Notes under the pieces: model-generated
Seen by the model: only the letters and a program-made list of their open reading frames with translations
Database searches by the model: none
Told to the model about the DNA's origin: nothing
Shown here: positions 56,457 through 64,000 of the stretch, in pieces
Layout: each line of letters opens with the position of its first letter
Numbering within the stretch: position 1 is the first letter of the stretch
Program-made: the position numbers and the translations under genes
NCBI RefSeq assembly: GCF_021183625.1
Contig: NZ_CP089214.1
Span: forward strand, 3,782,001 to 3,846,000
Reading direction: 5' to 3'
DNA from: Nocardia asteroides
Lineage (GTDB): Bacteria; Actinomycetota; Actinomycetes; Mycobacteriales; Mycobacteriaceae
DNA: 64,000 nt

Positions 56457-57677
56457 TCAGGCCCGGTGCCGCCCCGGCCGCCGGGGCGGGCGCGCCCCGT
56501 GGAACCGGGCCCCGCGCGGTGGCGCGGAGGCGGGCGCCGACTCCGCCGACTCGAAGAGCGCGGCGATGCCGTGGTCGTGCCCGAGCGCGATGGCCTCCAG
56601 CCCGTAGCGGCCGCCGCCGCGCTCCAGCTCGTGCAGCATCGTCGTCATGATGCGCAGCCCGGTGGCGCCGACCGGGTTGCCGAGCCCGATCGATGAGCCG
56701 TTGACGTTCAGCCGGTCGGTCGGGTCCAGATCCCACTCCCGCGCCAGGGCGAGCACCTCCACCGCGAAGCCCTCGCTGACCTCGATCAGATCCAGGTCGT
56801 CGAGCGTGAAGCCGTTGCGGCCGAGCAGCTTCGCCACGGCTGGGGCGGCGCCGAGCGAGGCGATGTCGGAGTCGCAGCCAGCCGCGGCCCAGCCGACCAG
56901 ATAGGCCAGCGGGGTCAGCCCGAGCTCGTCCAGCCGGTCCTCGGCGACGACCAGGCAGGCCGCGGCGCCGTGCCGGTGCGTGCTCATGTTGGCGCTGGTC
57001 ACCACGCCGCGGGGGAGCAGGGGGCGAAGGTTGGCCAGGGTGTGCGTGGTGGCGTCCGCCCTGACCCCCTCGTCCCTGGCGATCCGGTGACCGGGGTCGA
57101 AGTCGGCGGCGGTGCGGGCGTACGGGTCGGCGGTGACGCCGACCGGGACCACCTCGGCCGCGAAGGCGCCCTGCCGCCAGGCCCTGGCAGCCCGGCGGTG
57201 ACTGGCCACCGCGAACTCGTCCGCCTCGGCCCGCCCGATGCCGTAGTGCCTGGCCAGCTCCTCGGCGTTCACCAGGTCGGCCCGGTGGCCGGGGTCGCGC
57301 GGTGAGATCGCGCCGTCCGTCGAGCACTCGACGCCACCGGCCACCACGACGTCGGCCGCGCCGGTCTGCACCATCATCGCCGCGGTGATCACCGCCTGCA
57401 GCCCGCTGCCGCCGCGCCGGTCGGTGAGGAAGCCGGGCACCGCGAAGGGCAGCCCGGCGCCGCGCGCGGCCAGCCTGCTCAGGTGCGGCACCGTCGGGCC
57501 GCGCGGATCGATGCACGCCATGGCGACGTCCTCGATGCGCAGCGGGTCGATCCCGGAGCGGTCGATGACCGCCGAGAGCACCGTCGTCGCCAGCCATTCC
57601 GGCGGCATCCCGGAGAGCGCCCCGCCGGCAACCCCACTGGGGGTGCGAACCGGTGCCACGATCGCAGCTCTTCTCAT
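56457..57677 (-). CDS. Thiolase-fold protein lacking catalytic residues
   Basis: 406 aa from ATG 57677 (GAAGGGG upstream); an ATG 18 bp earlier is less likely. The thiolase fold is clear: AAIVAPVRTPSG, GGSGLQAVITAAMMVQTGAADVVVAGGVE, and NVNGSSIGLGNPVGATGLRI. The nucleophilic Cys (normally CxSGLQ) is Gly89, the GHP histidine is Asn334, and the second Cys (CxGGG) is Ala364; NEAF is SEGF. It therefore should not catalyse thiolysis or Claisen condensation. It may be a regulatory, lipid-binding or partner subunit, like SCP-x/lipid-transfer-associated thiolase homologues. Divergent from sdhC. Confidence 0.85.
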   Translation of the reverse strand: MRRAAIVAPVRTPSGVAGGALSGMPPEWLATTVLSAVIDRSGIDPLRIEDVAMACIDPRGPTVPHLSRLAARGAGLPFAVPGFLTDRRGGSGLQAVITAAMMVQTGAADVVVAGGVECSTDGAISPRDPGHRADLVNAEELARHYGIGRAEADEFAVASHRRAARAWRQGAFAAEVVPVGVTADPYARTAADFDPGHRIARDEGVRADATTHTLANLRPLLPRGVVTSANMSTHRHGAAACLVVAEDRLDELGLTPLAYLVGWAAAGCDSDIASLGAAPAVAKLLGRNGFTLDDLDLIEVSEGFAVEVLALAREWDLDPTDRLNVNGSSIGLGNPVGATGLRIMTTMLHELERGGGRYGLEAIALGHDHGIAALFESAESAPASAPPRGARFHGARPPRRPGRHRA

Positions 57678-57940
57678 CGTGGTGGCCCCTTCCATCTGGA
57701 TCCACGCGTCACCGCACGTCAGCGGGCGATTTGTCAGGAAAAGGGCATCATGGGGCTGTTACCGAAGTGTGACGATCAGGCCGCGATCATGGTTGTGGTG
57801 AAGATCACTACTGGGCCGATGCTCCGGGAATGGCAGTACCCGACTCGAGCGATAGCGCCCCTGTCGTAGGGTGCTCGTCATCACATCGGATCGCGGGCCA
57901 ACCCGACGAGCCCGCAGAGCAGAGCAGCGAGGCATCCACC
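57678..57940. promoter_or_regulatory. Divergent region between thiolase-like gene and sdhCAB
   Basis: 263 bp without a gene. It contains the palindrome GTGAAGATCAC (57798-57808), a candidate operator, and TAGGGT (57866-57871), a possible -10 for the sdh operon. Confidence 0.35.
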
Positions 57941-58750
57941 GTGACTGCCGCACCAACGGGCGTCTTCACGACGACCAGAGCACGGATCTCCGCACGCACC
58001 CTCCGCACCGACCGCTGGTGGCTACCACCGCTGATCACCGTGCTCGGGCTCGGTGCGTTCGTCGTATACGCGACGGTCAGGTCGTTCGTGCGCACCGCCT
58101 ACTACGTTGCCGACTACCACTACCTGACGCCGTTCTACTCACCGTGCCTGAGCACGTCGTGTGTGGCGGGCGCGAGCCACTTCGGGACGCCGCTCGGCGA
58201 CCTGCCGATGTGGATCCCGCTCGGCTTCGCGGTACTTCCGTTCCTGCTCGGCTTCCGGCTCACCTGCTACTACTACCGGAAGGCCTACTACCGGGCGGTG
58301 TGGTTCTCGCCCCCGGCCTGCGCGGTCGCCGAGCCGCACGCCAGGTACACCGGCGAGACCAGGCTGCCGCTGATCATCCAGAACGCGCACCGCTACTTCT
58401 TCTATGTGGCGCTGCTGGTCTCGCTGGTCAACAGCTACGACGCGATCGTCGCCTTCCACGGCAAGAGCGGCGGCTTCGGCTTCGGCCTCGGCAACCTGGT
58501 GCTGCTGCTGAATGTCGTGCTGCTCTGGGCGTACACGCTCTCCTGCCATTCCTGCAGGCACATCGCGGGCGGGCGGCTCAAGAATTTCTCGGCGCACCCG
58601 GTGCGCTACTGGTTCTGGACCCAGGTGTCGAAGCTGAACACCAGGCACATGGCCCTGGCCTGGACCACCCTCGGCACCCTCGTGCTCACCGACTTCTACG
58701 TCATGTTGGTGGCCAGCGGCACGATTTCGGACCTGCGGTTCATCGACTGA
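57941..58750 (+). CDS. sdhC: Succinate dehydrogenase membrane-anchor subunit (Sdh1 type)
   Basis: 269 aa from GTG 57941 (RBS GCGAGG). The longer frame adds 37 polar residues. There are about five membrane segments, and several histidines are placed for haem ligation (NAHRYFFYVALL, LSCHSCRHIAGG, NTRHMALAW). It matches the fused anchor of actinobacterial Sdh1, equivalent to M. tuberculosis Rv0249c. It anchors SdhA/SdhB and passes electrons to menaquinone. First gene of sdhC-sdhA-sdhB, 25 bp before sdhA. Confidence 0.85.
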   Translation: MTAAPTGVFTTTRARISARTLRTDRWWLPPLITVLGLGAFVVYATVRSFVRTAYYVADYHYLTPFYSPCLSTSCVAGASHFGTPLGDLPMWIPLGFAVLPFLLGFRLTCYYYRKAYYRAVWFSPPACAVAEPHARYTGETRLPLIIQNAHRYFFYVALLVSLVNSYDAIVAFHGKSGGFGFGLGNLVLLLNVVLLWAYTLSCHSCRHIAGGRLKNFSAHPVRYWFWTQVSKLNTRHMALAWTTLGTLVLTDFYVMLVASGTISDLRFID

Positions 58751-58775
58751 CCGCCTCATACAGGAGTTTTCCTCG

Positions 58776-60719
58776 ATGCCAGAAGTTGAACGGCACAAGT
58801 ACGACGTGGTGGTCATCGGCGCGGGTGGCGCCGGGCTGCGCGCGGTGATCGAAGCACGGGAGAACGGCCACAGCGTCGCGGTGGTCTGCAAATCCCTGTT
58901 CGGCAAGGCACATACGGTCATGGCGGAGGGCGGCTGCGCCGCGGCCATGGGCAACGCGAACGCCAAGGACAACTGGCAGACGCACTTCAAGGACACCATG
59001 CGCGGTGGCAAGTTCCTGAACAACTGGCGCATGGCCGAACTGCACGCGCAGGAGGCGCCGGACCGGGTCTGGGAGCTGGAAAGCTATGGCGCGCTGTTCG
59101 ATCGCACCCCGGACGGACGGATCAGCCAGCGCAACTTCGGCGGCCACACCTACCCGCGGCTGGCGCACGTCGGCGACCGCACCGGGCTGGAGCTGATCCG
59201 CACCATGCAGCAGCGGATCGTCGCGCTGCAGCAGGAGGATTTCGCCGCGACCGGCGACTACGAGTCCCGGATCAAGGTCTTCGCCGAGTGCACCGTCACC
59301 GAGCTGCTCAAGGAGGGCGACCGGATCTCCGGCGCCTTCGGCTACTGGCGCGAGTCCGGCCGCTTCGTGCTCTTCGAGACGCCCGCGATCGTGCTGGCGA
59401 CCGGCGGCGTCGGCAAGTCCTACAAGGTCACCTCGAACTCGTGGGAGTACACCGGCGACGGCCACGCGCTCGCGCTGCGCGCGGGCGCCTCGCTGATCAA
59501 CATGGAGTTCCTGCAGTTCCACCCGACCGGCATGGTCTGGCCGCCGAGCGTCAAGGGCATCCTGGTCACCGAGGGCGTGCGCGGCGACGGCGGGGTGCTG
59601 AAGAACACCGACGGCAAGCGGTTCATGTTCGACTACATCCCCTCGGTCTTCAAGGGGCAGTACGCCGAATCCGAGGACGAGGCCGACCAGTGGCTGAAGG
59701 ACAACGACTCCGCCCGCCGCACCCCCGACCTGCTGCCCCGCGACGAGGTCGCCAGGGCGATCAACTCCGAGGTCAAGGCCGGGCGCGGCACCGAGCACGG
59801 CGGCGTCTACCTCGACATCGCCTCCCGGCTGCCCGCCGAGGAGATCCGGCGCAGGCTGCCGTCGATGCACCACCAGTTCAAGGAGCTGGCCGATGTCGAC
59901 ATCACCGCCGAGCCGATGGAGGTCGGGCCGACCTGCCACTACGTCATGGGCGGGATCGAGGTGGTTCCGGACACCGGCGCCGCCACCGTGCCCGGGCTCT
60001 TCGCGGCGGGGGAGTGCTCCGGCGGCATGCACGGCTCCAACCGGCTCGGCGGCAATTCGCTCTCCGACCTGCTGGTTTTCGGCCGCCGGGCCGGGCTCGG
60101 CGCCGCCGAGTACGTGCGGTCGCTCGGCGAGCAGCGTCCGGTGGTGACCGAGGCCGACATCACCGCGGCCGCGCAGGCGGCGGTGGCGCCGTTCGACCCG
60201 CCGGCCTCTGGCCAGGGCGAGAACCCGTACACCCTGCACACCGATCTGCAGCAGGTGATGCACGACCTGGTCGGCATCATCCGCACCGAGCGGGAGCTGC
60301 ATCAGGCGGTGGAGCGGCTGGAGCGGCTGCGCGAGCGGTACGCCGAGGTCACCGTGGAGGGGCACCGGCAGTTCAACCCGGGCTGGCACCTCGCGCTCGA
60401 CCTGCGGAACATGCTGGTGGTGAGCGAATGCGTGGCCCAGGCCGCGCTGCTGCGCACCGAGAGCCGCGGCGGGCACACCCGCGACGACTACCCGGGCATG
60501 GACCCGGGCTGGCGGAACACCCTGCTGGTCTGCGCACTCGACGGCGACGACCGCGGCGCCACGGTGCCCGGCGTTGCCGTGCGCCCGGCCGACCAGGAGC
60601 CGATGCGGGAGGACCTGCTCGCGCTCTTCGAGGTCTCCGAGCTGGAGAAGTACTACAAGGGAATCGAATTGGCGGGACACCCGGAGAACGCGCGCCCTGC
60701 CCCGGAAGGCGAGGCGTGA
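58776..60719 (+). CDS. sdhA: Succinate dehydrogenase flavoprotein subunit (Sdh1 type)
   Basis: 647 aa. FAD-binding: DVVVIGAGGAGLRAVIEA; covalent FAD/HxTGxGY-equivalent region SLFGKAHTVMAEGGCAAAMGNA. Active-site segments FHPTGMVWPPSVKGILVTEGVRGDGG and GMHGSNRLGGNSLSDLLVFGRRAG are present. Catalyses succinate to fumarate. Length and sequence fit Sdh1 (Rv0248c-like), the non-canonical two-enzyme set of mycobacteria. Confidence 0.94.
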   Translation: MPEVERHKYDVVVIGAGGAGLRAVIEARENGHSVAVVCKSLFGKAHTVMAEGGCAAAMGNANAKDNWQTHFKDTMRGGKFLNNWRMAELHAQEAPDRVWELESYGALFDRTPDGRISQRNFGGHTYPRLAHVGDRTGLELIRTMQQRIVALQQEDFAATGDYESRIKVFAECTVTELLKEGDRISGAFGYWRESGRFVLFETPAIVLATGGVGKSYKVTSNSWEYTGDGHALALRAGASLINMEFLQFHPTGMVWPPSVKGILVTEGVRGDGGVLKNTDGKRFMFDYIPSVFKGQYAESEDEADQWLKDNDSARRTPDLLPRDEVARAINSEVKAGRGTEHGGVYLDIASRLPAEEIRRRLPSMHHQFKELADVDITAEPMEVGPTCHYVMGGIEVVPDTGAATVPGLFAAGECSGGMHGSNRLGGNSLSDLLVFGRRAGLGAAEYVRSLGEQRPVVTEADITAAAQAAVAPFDPPASGQGENPYTLHTDLQQVMHDLVGIIRTERELHQAVERLERLRERYAEVTVEGHRQFNPGWHLALDLRNMLVVSECVAQAALLRTESRGGHTRDDYPGMDPGWRNTLLVCALDGDDRGATVPGVAVRPADQEPMREDLLALFEVSELEKYYKGIELAGHPENARPAPEGEA

Positions 60720-60720
60720 C

Positions 60721-61467
60721 ATGGGATACGACGCCAAATTCCGCGTGTGGCGCGGTGATACCGACAGCGGCGAGCTGCGGGACTTCACCGTCACCGTGAA
60801 CGAGGGTGAGGTGGTGCTCGATATCATCCACCGGCTGCAGGCCACCCAGGCCCCCGACCTCGCGGTGCGCTGGAACTGCAAGGCGGGCAAGTGCGGCAGC
60901 TGCTCGGCCGAGGTGAACGGCAGACCCAAGCTGCTCTGCATGTGCCGGATGTCGACCTTCACCGAGGACGAGGTCATCACCGTGACCCCGATGCGCACCT
61001 TCCCGGTGATCAAGGACCTGGTCACCGATGTCTCCTTCAACTACGAGAAGGCCAGGCAGATCCCCTCGTTCACGCCGCCGGCGGATCTGAAGCCGGGCGA
61101 CTACCGGATGAAGCAGGTGGATGTCGAGCGCTCGCAGGAGTTCCGCAAGTGCATCGAGTGCTTCCTCTGTCAGAACACCTGCCACGTGGTGCGTGACCAC
61201 GAGGAGAACAAGGAGGCGTTCGCCGGGCCGCGCTACCTCATGCGGATCGCGGAGCTGGAGATGCACCCGCTGGACGTCGCCGACCGGCGGGATCTGGCCC
61301 AGGAGGAGCACGGCCTCGGGTACTGCAACATCACCAAGTGCTGCTCCGAGGTGTGCCCGGAGCACATCGCGATCACCGACAACGCGCTCATCCCGATGAA
61401 GGAGCGGGTGGTCGACCGGCGGTACGACCCGATCGTCTGGCTCGGGAACAAGCTCTTCCGCCGCTGA
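60721..61467 (+). CDS. sdhB: Succinate dehydrogenase iron-sulphur subunit (Sdh1 type)
   Basis: 248 aa from ATG 60721, 1 bp after the sdhA stop. The 2Fe-2S cluster ligands are in WNCKAGKCGSCSAE and LLCMC. The 4Fe-4S and 3Fe-4S ligands are in CIECFLCQNTCHVV and CNITKCCSEVCPEHI. It carries electrons from SdhA FAD to the membrane anchor. A 15-bp hairpin terminator starts 4 bp after its stop. Confidence 0.95.
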   Translation: MGYDAKFRVWRGDTDSGELRDFTVTVNEGEVVLDIIHRLQATQAPDLAVRWNCKAGKCGSCSAEVNGRPKLLCMCRMSTFTEDEVITVTPMRTFPVIKDLVTDVSFNYEKARQIPSFTPPADLKPGDYRMKQVDVERSQEFRKCIECFLCQNTCHVVRDHEENKEAFAGPRYLMRIAELEMHPLDVADRRDLAQEEHGLGYCNITKCCSEVCPEHIAITDNALIPMKERVVDRRYDPIVWLGNKLFRR

Positions 61468-61470
61468 GCA

Positions 61471-61505
61471 CGGGGTGGTCGCGCTACAGCAGCGCGACCA
61501 CCCCG
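61471..61505. terminator. Bidirectional terminator after sdhB
   Basis: CGGGGTGGTCGCGCT (61471-61485), loop ACAGC, and its exact reverse complement (61491-61505). It serves both sdhB and the convergent small membrane-protein gene, whose last codons lie inside the stem. Confidence 0.78.
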
Positions 61506-61681
61506 ACGGCCACCGCCCACACCAGCGCACCGACGAGGAGTGCGGAGAGCCACGAACCGGTGAGCACGAATACGCCCACCGATGCCACCGCCACCAGCAG
61601 TCCCACGATCAACCACTCCACCCAGTAACGGGGATGCGGCGTCCGGTACCGGGGTGGGGAATTCTTCAACCCACGGTCCAT
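61484..61681 (-). CDS. Small two-helix membrane protein
   Basis: 65 aa from ATG 61681. Polar N-terminus (MDRGLKNSPPRYRTPHPRYW), then two hydrophobic segments (VEWLIVGLLVAVASVGVFVL and LSALLVGALVWAVAVGVVALL). No family recognised. The start lacks a strong ribosome site, so the call is moderate. Convergent with sdhB over a shared terminator. Confidence 0.5.
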   Translation of the reverse strand: MDRGLKNSPPRYRTPHPRYWVEWLIVGLLVAVASVGVFVLTGSWLSALLVGALVWAVAVGVVALL

Positions 61682-61725
61682 GAAGAGAGGTGTACCCGAA
61701 CGGCTTTCCGGGCAAACCGGCGAAG

Positions 61726-61956
61726 TCAGCTCGGCGGGTCGAACTCCCCGTCCTGCACGCCCGCGGTGAAGGCGTCCCACTCGCCCGGGGTGAAGATCAG
61801 CACCGAGCCGTCCGGGTCGCGGCCGTCGCGCAGCGCGACGTGCCCCTCGGCCAGGAACGCCACCTCGACGACGGCTTCGCTCTCCGGCGTCGTGCCGGAG
61901 GCCGACTGCCACCGCGCGCCCGTGATGTCGACCTGCGCGCCCTCGCCGATGCTCAT
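61726..61956 (-). CDS. DUF397 domain protein
   Basis: 76 aa from ATG 61956, overlapping the stop of the XRE regulator by ATGA. DUF397 pattern: VDITGARWQSASGTTPESEAVVEVAFL...VALRDGRDPDGSVLIFTPGEWDAFTAGVQDGEFD. In actinobacteria such small proteins pair with DUF5753 XRE regulators, as in the WhiJ-type systems of Streptomyces, and modulate their DNA binding. It is translationally coupled to its partner. Confidence 0.88.
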   Translation of the reverse strand: MSIGEGAQVDITGARWQSASGTTPESEAVVEVAFLAEGHVALRDGRDPDGSVLIFTPGEWDAFTAGVQDGEFDPPS

Positions 61957-62900
61957 GCCGCGTACTCCTTCGCTACCCGCCGCAGCAGGTTCCGGCTGGA
62001 TGGGATGTCGAGCGCCGAGCCGCGCAGGCACTCGTGCGCCGCATCGTACCGCCGGACGTCGCGCTCGGCCTCCAGATACAGTCCGCCGGTGAGCCCTTCG
62101 GTGTACACCACCGGCGGCTCGATCGACCTGCCCCTGCGGTCCGCGCCGAAATCGAGCACGGTGAACGGCGCGACCGTCCCGCCGACCGGCGCCCCCGCCG
62201 CGAACGGGAGCACCCGCAGCCGGACATTGCCCCTCGTGCTGAGGTCGGCCAGGTGCCGCAGCTGGGCGGCCATCACCCGCGGCCCGCCGACCAGCCTGCG
62301 CAGCACCGACTCGTGCAGCACCGCGTCGACCGTCGCGGGCAGCGACTTCCTGGTGATCAGGCTCTGCCCGCGCAGCGTGCGCTGCACCCTCTCCTCGGCG
62401 CCGCCAGCCAGCGCGCGCAGGTACTCCGCGGTGCGGAAGAGCACGGGCACCAGATCCGGCTGGTACGTGCTGAGGTGCCGCGCCGATGCCTCCACCCCGC
62501 GGTACACCTCGAAGTGCTCCGGGATGAGCTCGCCGAAGGCGTGCCACCAGTGCGTGTCCGCGGTCTGCCTGGCCAGCCCCTCCAGCCCGAAGGCGATCTC
62601 GTCCGGGATGCCGTAGACCCGGCACAGCTCGCGCACGTCGATGGTGCGGATCCGGTCGGCCTGCCCCTTCTCCAGCCGCTGCAGCGTGGTCGCCCCCCAC
62701 TCCATCAGCCGCGCCGCCTCGGCGATGGTCAGCCCCGCCCGCGTGCGCCACTCGCGCAGGTGCCTGCCGAGCTGCCTGCGCGGCAGCGTCGACGAATCGT
62801 GCTGCGCAACCACCCGTTCCGGCGCCGGATACCGCTCCGCGCGCCCCACCCCCGCCGGTCTCGTCGCCACCCCACACACTCCGTTCCGTGCTTGTCGCAT
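61953..62900 (-). CDS. XRE-family helix-turn-helix regulator with DUF5753 domain
   Basis: 315 aa if it starts at ATG 62900; the start is uncertain, and GTG codons downstream are alternatives. HTH: LGRHLREWRTRAGLTIAEAARLMEWGATTLQRLEKGQADRI. The C-terminal DUF5753 domain shows YRGVEASARHLSTYQPDLVPVLFRTAEYLRAL, RQSLITR-like and VLPFAAGAPVGGTVAPFTVLDF. Such proteins work with DUF397 partners; several control development or act as toxin-antitoxin-like pairs. The DUF397 gene overlaps its stop. Confidence 0.85.
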   Translation of the reverse strand: MRQARNGVCGVATRPAGVGRAERYPAPERVVAQHDSSTLPRRQLGRHLREWRTRAGLTIAEAARLMEWGATTLQRLEKGQADRIRTIDVRELCRVYGIPDEIAFGLEGLARQTADTHWWHAFGELIPEHFEVYRGVEASARHLSTYQPDLVPVLFRTAEYLRALAGGAEERVQRTLRGQSLITRKSLPATVDAVLHESVLRRLVGGPRVMAAQLRHLADLSTRGNVRLRVLPFAAGAPVGGTVAPFTVLDFGADRRGRSIEPPVVYTEGLTGGLYLEAERDVRRYDAAHECLRGSALDIPSSRNLLRRVAKEYAA

Positions 62901-63070
62901 CTCGGCAGTGCCCCGGGACCCTCGTCCACTACGGATATTTTTCCCCTTCGGAGCGGATTCCGTGCTGGGAATTCGCGGAATACCGCCACAGTAGGTCGAT
63001 ATCCGGCATCTACACGGCATTCCCCTGGTGTGCTGGATGTGTGCCGTGCCCCCTAGAACCGGAGGTGACC

Positions 63071-63277
63071 GTGTCGTTGACCGAGTTCAATCTGCGCCTC
63101 GCGGCTCTCTACGCCTGCGCCGCCGACCCCGGCCCGCTGACGCCGGAGCAGGCGCACACCGCCATGCAGCTGCACCTGGACTGCACCGTCGACGAGTGCC
63201 TGGCCCGCAGGCGGGCGCGGCGCACCCTGGTCGAGGCCGGGCGCTGCGTCCTCGACGCCCGCGCCCTTCCCTCCTAG
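63071..63277 (+). CDS. Small conserved protein of unknown function
   Basis: 68 aa from GTG 63071 with GGAGGTGACC upstream. It is Leu/Ala-rich and probably helical, with three Cys (ACAADP, HLDCTVDECLARRRARR) that could form a small metal or disulphide motif. I do not recognise it. It overlaps the stop of the convergent glycosylase by 4 bp. Confidence 0.65.
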   Translation: MSLTEFNLRLAALYACAADPGPLTPEQAHTAMQLHLDCTVDECLARRRARRTLVEAGRCVLDARALPS

Positions 63278-64000
63278 TGCCAGGTGTGGTCGGTGAGCGG
63301 GGTGCGCGGGGCGAACTTGGGGCGGTGCGCCTGGCCGCTGATCTCCAGCAGCCGGACCGCGCGGTAGCGGTGCGGGCGTAGCGGTTCGAGGTACTCGACC
63401 ATGCCCGCGTCGTCGAGCGGGCGGCCGAGCAGGGTCCAGCCGACGACGGCGGCGAGGTGGTAGTCGCCGACCGAGATCGCGTCCGGGTCGCCGTAGGCGC
63501 GCTGGGCGACCTCGGCGACGGTCCAGACGCCGATTCCGGGGACGCTGCGCAGCCGCTCGCCCGCCGCGGCGGGGTCGAGGGCGGCGGTGCGGTCGATGGC
63601 GGCGGCGGAGCGGGCGGCGCGGACGATGGTGGCCGAGCGCTGCGGCCCGACATTGGCCCGGTGGTAGGCCCAGGACGGGATGTGCTGCCAGGTCTCCGGT
63701 GCGGGCGGGAGCGTGAGGCCGCCGGGGCCGGGTGCGGGCTCGCCGTAGCGGCGGACCAGGGCGCACCAGGAGCGGCGGGCGGAGATGGTGTGCACCTTCT
63801 GCTCCAGGATCGCCGGGACCAGCGCCTCGAAGACCAGGCCGGTGCGGAGCATGCGCAGGCCGGGGTGGCGGCGGTGCGCCTCGGCGATCTTGGGGTGCTC
63901 CGGGGTGAAGGCGTCGACGCACTCGTCCAGGCAGAGCATGCGCTCGAGCCCGGTCAGGAACTCGTCGGCCCCTGGTCCCCACGCCGTCGCCCGCACGCCG
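63274..64000 (-). CDS. DNA-3-methyladenine glycosylase II / AlkA-like HhH-GPD protein (5' end outside window)
   Basis: At least 242 codons, open to the window edge. HhH-GPD features: LVPAILEQKVHTISARRSWCALVRRYG, then the hairpin LRSVPGIGVWTVAEVAQRAYGDPDAISVGDYHLAAVVGW. The catalytic Asp is in VGDYHL, where AlkA-type enzymes have it. AlkA-like glycosylases remove alkylated bases. A GTG at 63996 is possible but the frame continues upstream, so the start is unknown. Confidence 0.85.
   Translation of the reverse strand, partial: GVRATAWGPGADEFLTGLERMLCLDECVDAFTPEHPKIAEAHRRHPGLRMLRTGLVFEALVPAILEQKVHTISARRSWCALVRRYGEPAPGPGGLTLPPAPETWQHIPSWAYHRANVGPQRSATIVRAARSAAAIDRTAALDPAAAGERLRSVPGIGVWTVAEVAQRAYGDPDAISVGDYHLAAVVGWTLLGRPLDDAGMVEYLEPLRPHRYRAVRLLEISGQAHRPKFAPRTPLTDHTWH

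Noticed and set aside
57798-57808. CRP/cAMP-receptor site GTGAAGATCAC
   Set aside because: The half-sites are 3 bp apart; CRP sites need 6 bp. Kept only as an unspecified palindrome.

Overview
This is chromosomal DNA from a high-GC mycolic-acid actinomycete, most likely Nocardia or a close relative. The evidence is an rpsF-ssb-rpsR-rplI block followed by an intein-bearing dnaB, a three-gene succinate dehydrogenase of the mycobacterial Sdh1 type, an antigen-85-like secreted esterase, WS/DGAT and FAAL lipid enzymes, an F420-type LLM oxidoreductase, XRE/DUF397 pairs and pervasive GTG starts. No rRNA, tRNA, transposase, phage or CRISPR array was seen. Genus assignment is inference.

Region 1 (1-16.7 kb) is a tellurium-resistance (Ter) stress island flanked by two GT87-type membrane glycosyltransferases. 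It holds four TerD/TerA-family proteins, one fused to a degenerate FtsK/HerA-like domain and one a double TerD with a Pro/Gln/Gly/Tyr linker. It also has three tandem AIM24 genes, a TerC-like DUF475 membrane protein, and a tightly coupled minus-strand operon: helical unknown, CitE-like lyase, giant PRTase-TRSP-PRTase-PELOTA fusion, HAD phosphatase. The enzyme set fits the nucleoside-like metabolite module that comparative genomics has linked to TerD systems; no ATP-grasp ligase is visible here. This is the best candidate for an under-described system.

Region 2 (16.7-24.7 kb) has an LLM oxidoreductase/AraC pair, then rpsF (with a leader hairpin that buries its Shine-Dalgarno sequence and resembles the S6:S18 autoregulatory element), ssb, rpsR and rplI. 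A 693-bp gap containing two perfect DnaA boxes precedes dnaB, which carries two inteins; the first has class 3 hallmarks.

Region 3 (24.7-34.5 kb) contains a decayed VOC gene, a DGPF/ECF42 sigma pair with a recognisable ECF promoter, a reductase/FAD oxidoreductase/methyltransferase run, a WS/DGAT, a nitronate-monooxygenase-like protein, a GntR regulator and an ABC1 kinase. Two matches to the KstR operator precede the reductase run and the monooxygenase, suggesting sterol or lipid-catabolic control.

Region 4 (34.5-45.2 kb) carries a flippase-like membrane protein with an internal pseudokinase, two coupled Ser/Thr kinases, an acyl-CoA ligase, a second FMN monooxygenase and an MBL hydrolase. Region 5 (45.3-52.3 kb) is a compact ACP / KS-AT-DH-KR-ACP polyketide synthase / FAAL operon with start-stop overlaps.

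Region 6 (52.3-64 kb) has an S4-domain protein, an NlpC/P60 hydrolase behind a likely c-di-AMP riboswitch, an AAA ATPase, an alpha/beta hydrolase, a thiolase homologue lacking its catalytic residues, sdhC-sdhA-sdhB, an XRE/DUF397 pair, and a partial AlkA-like glycosylase at the right edge.
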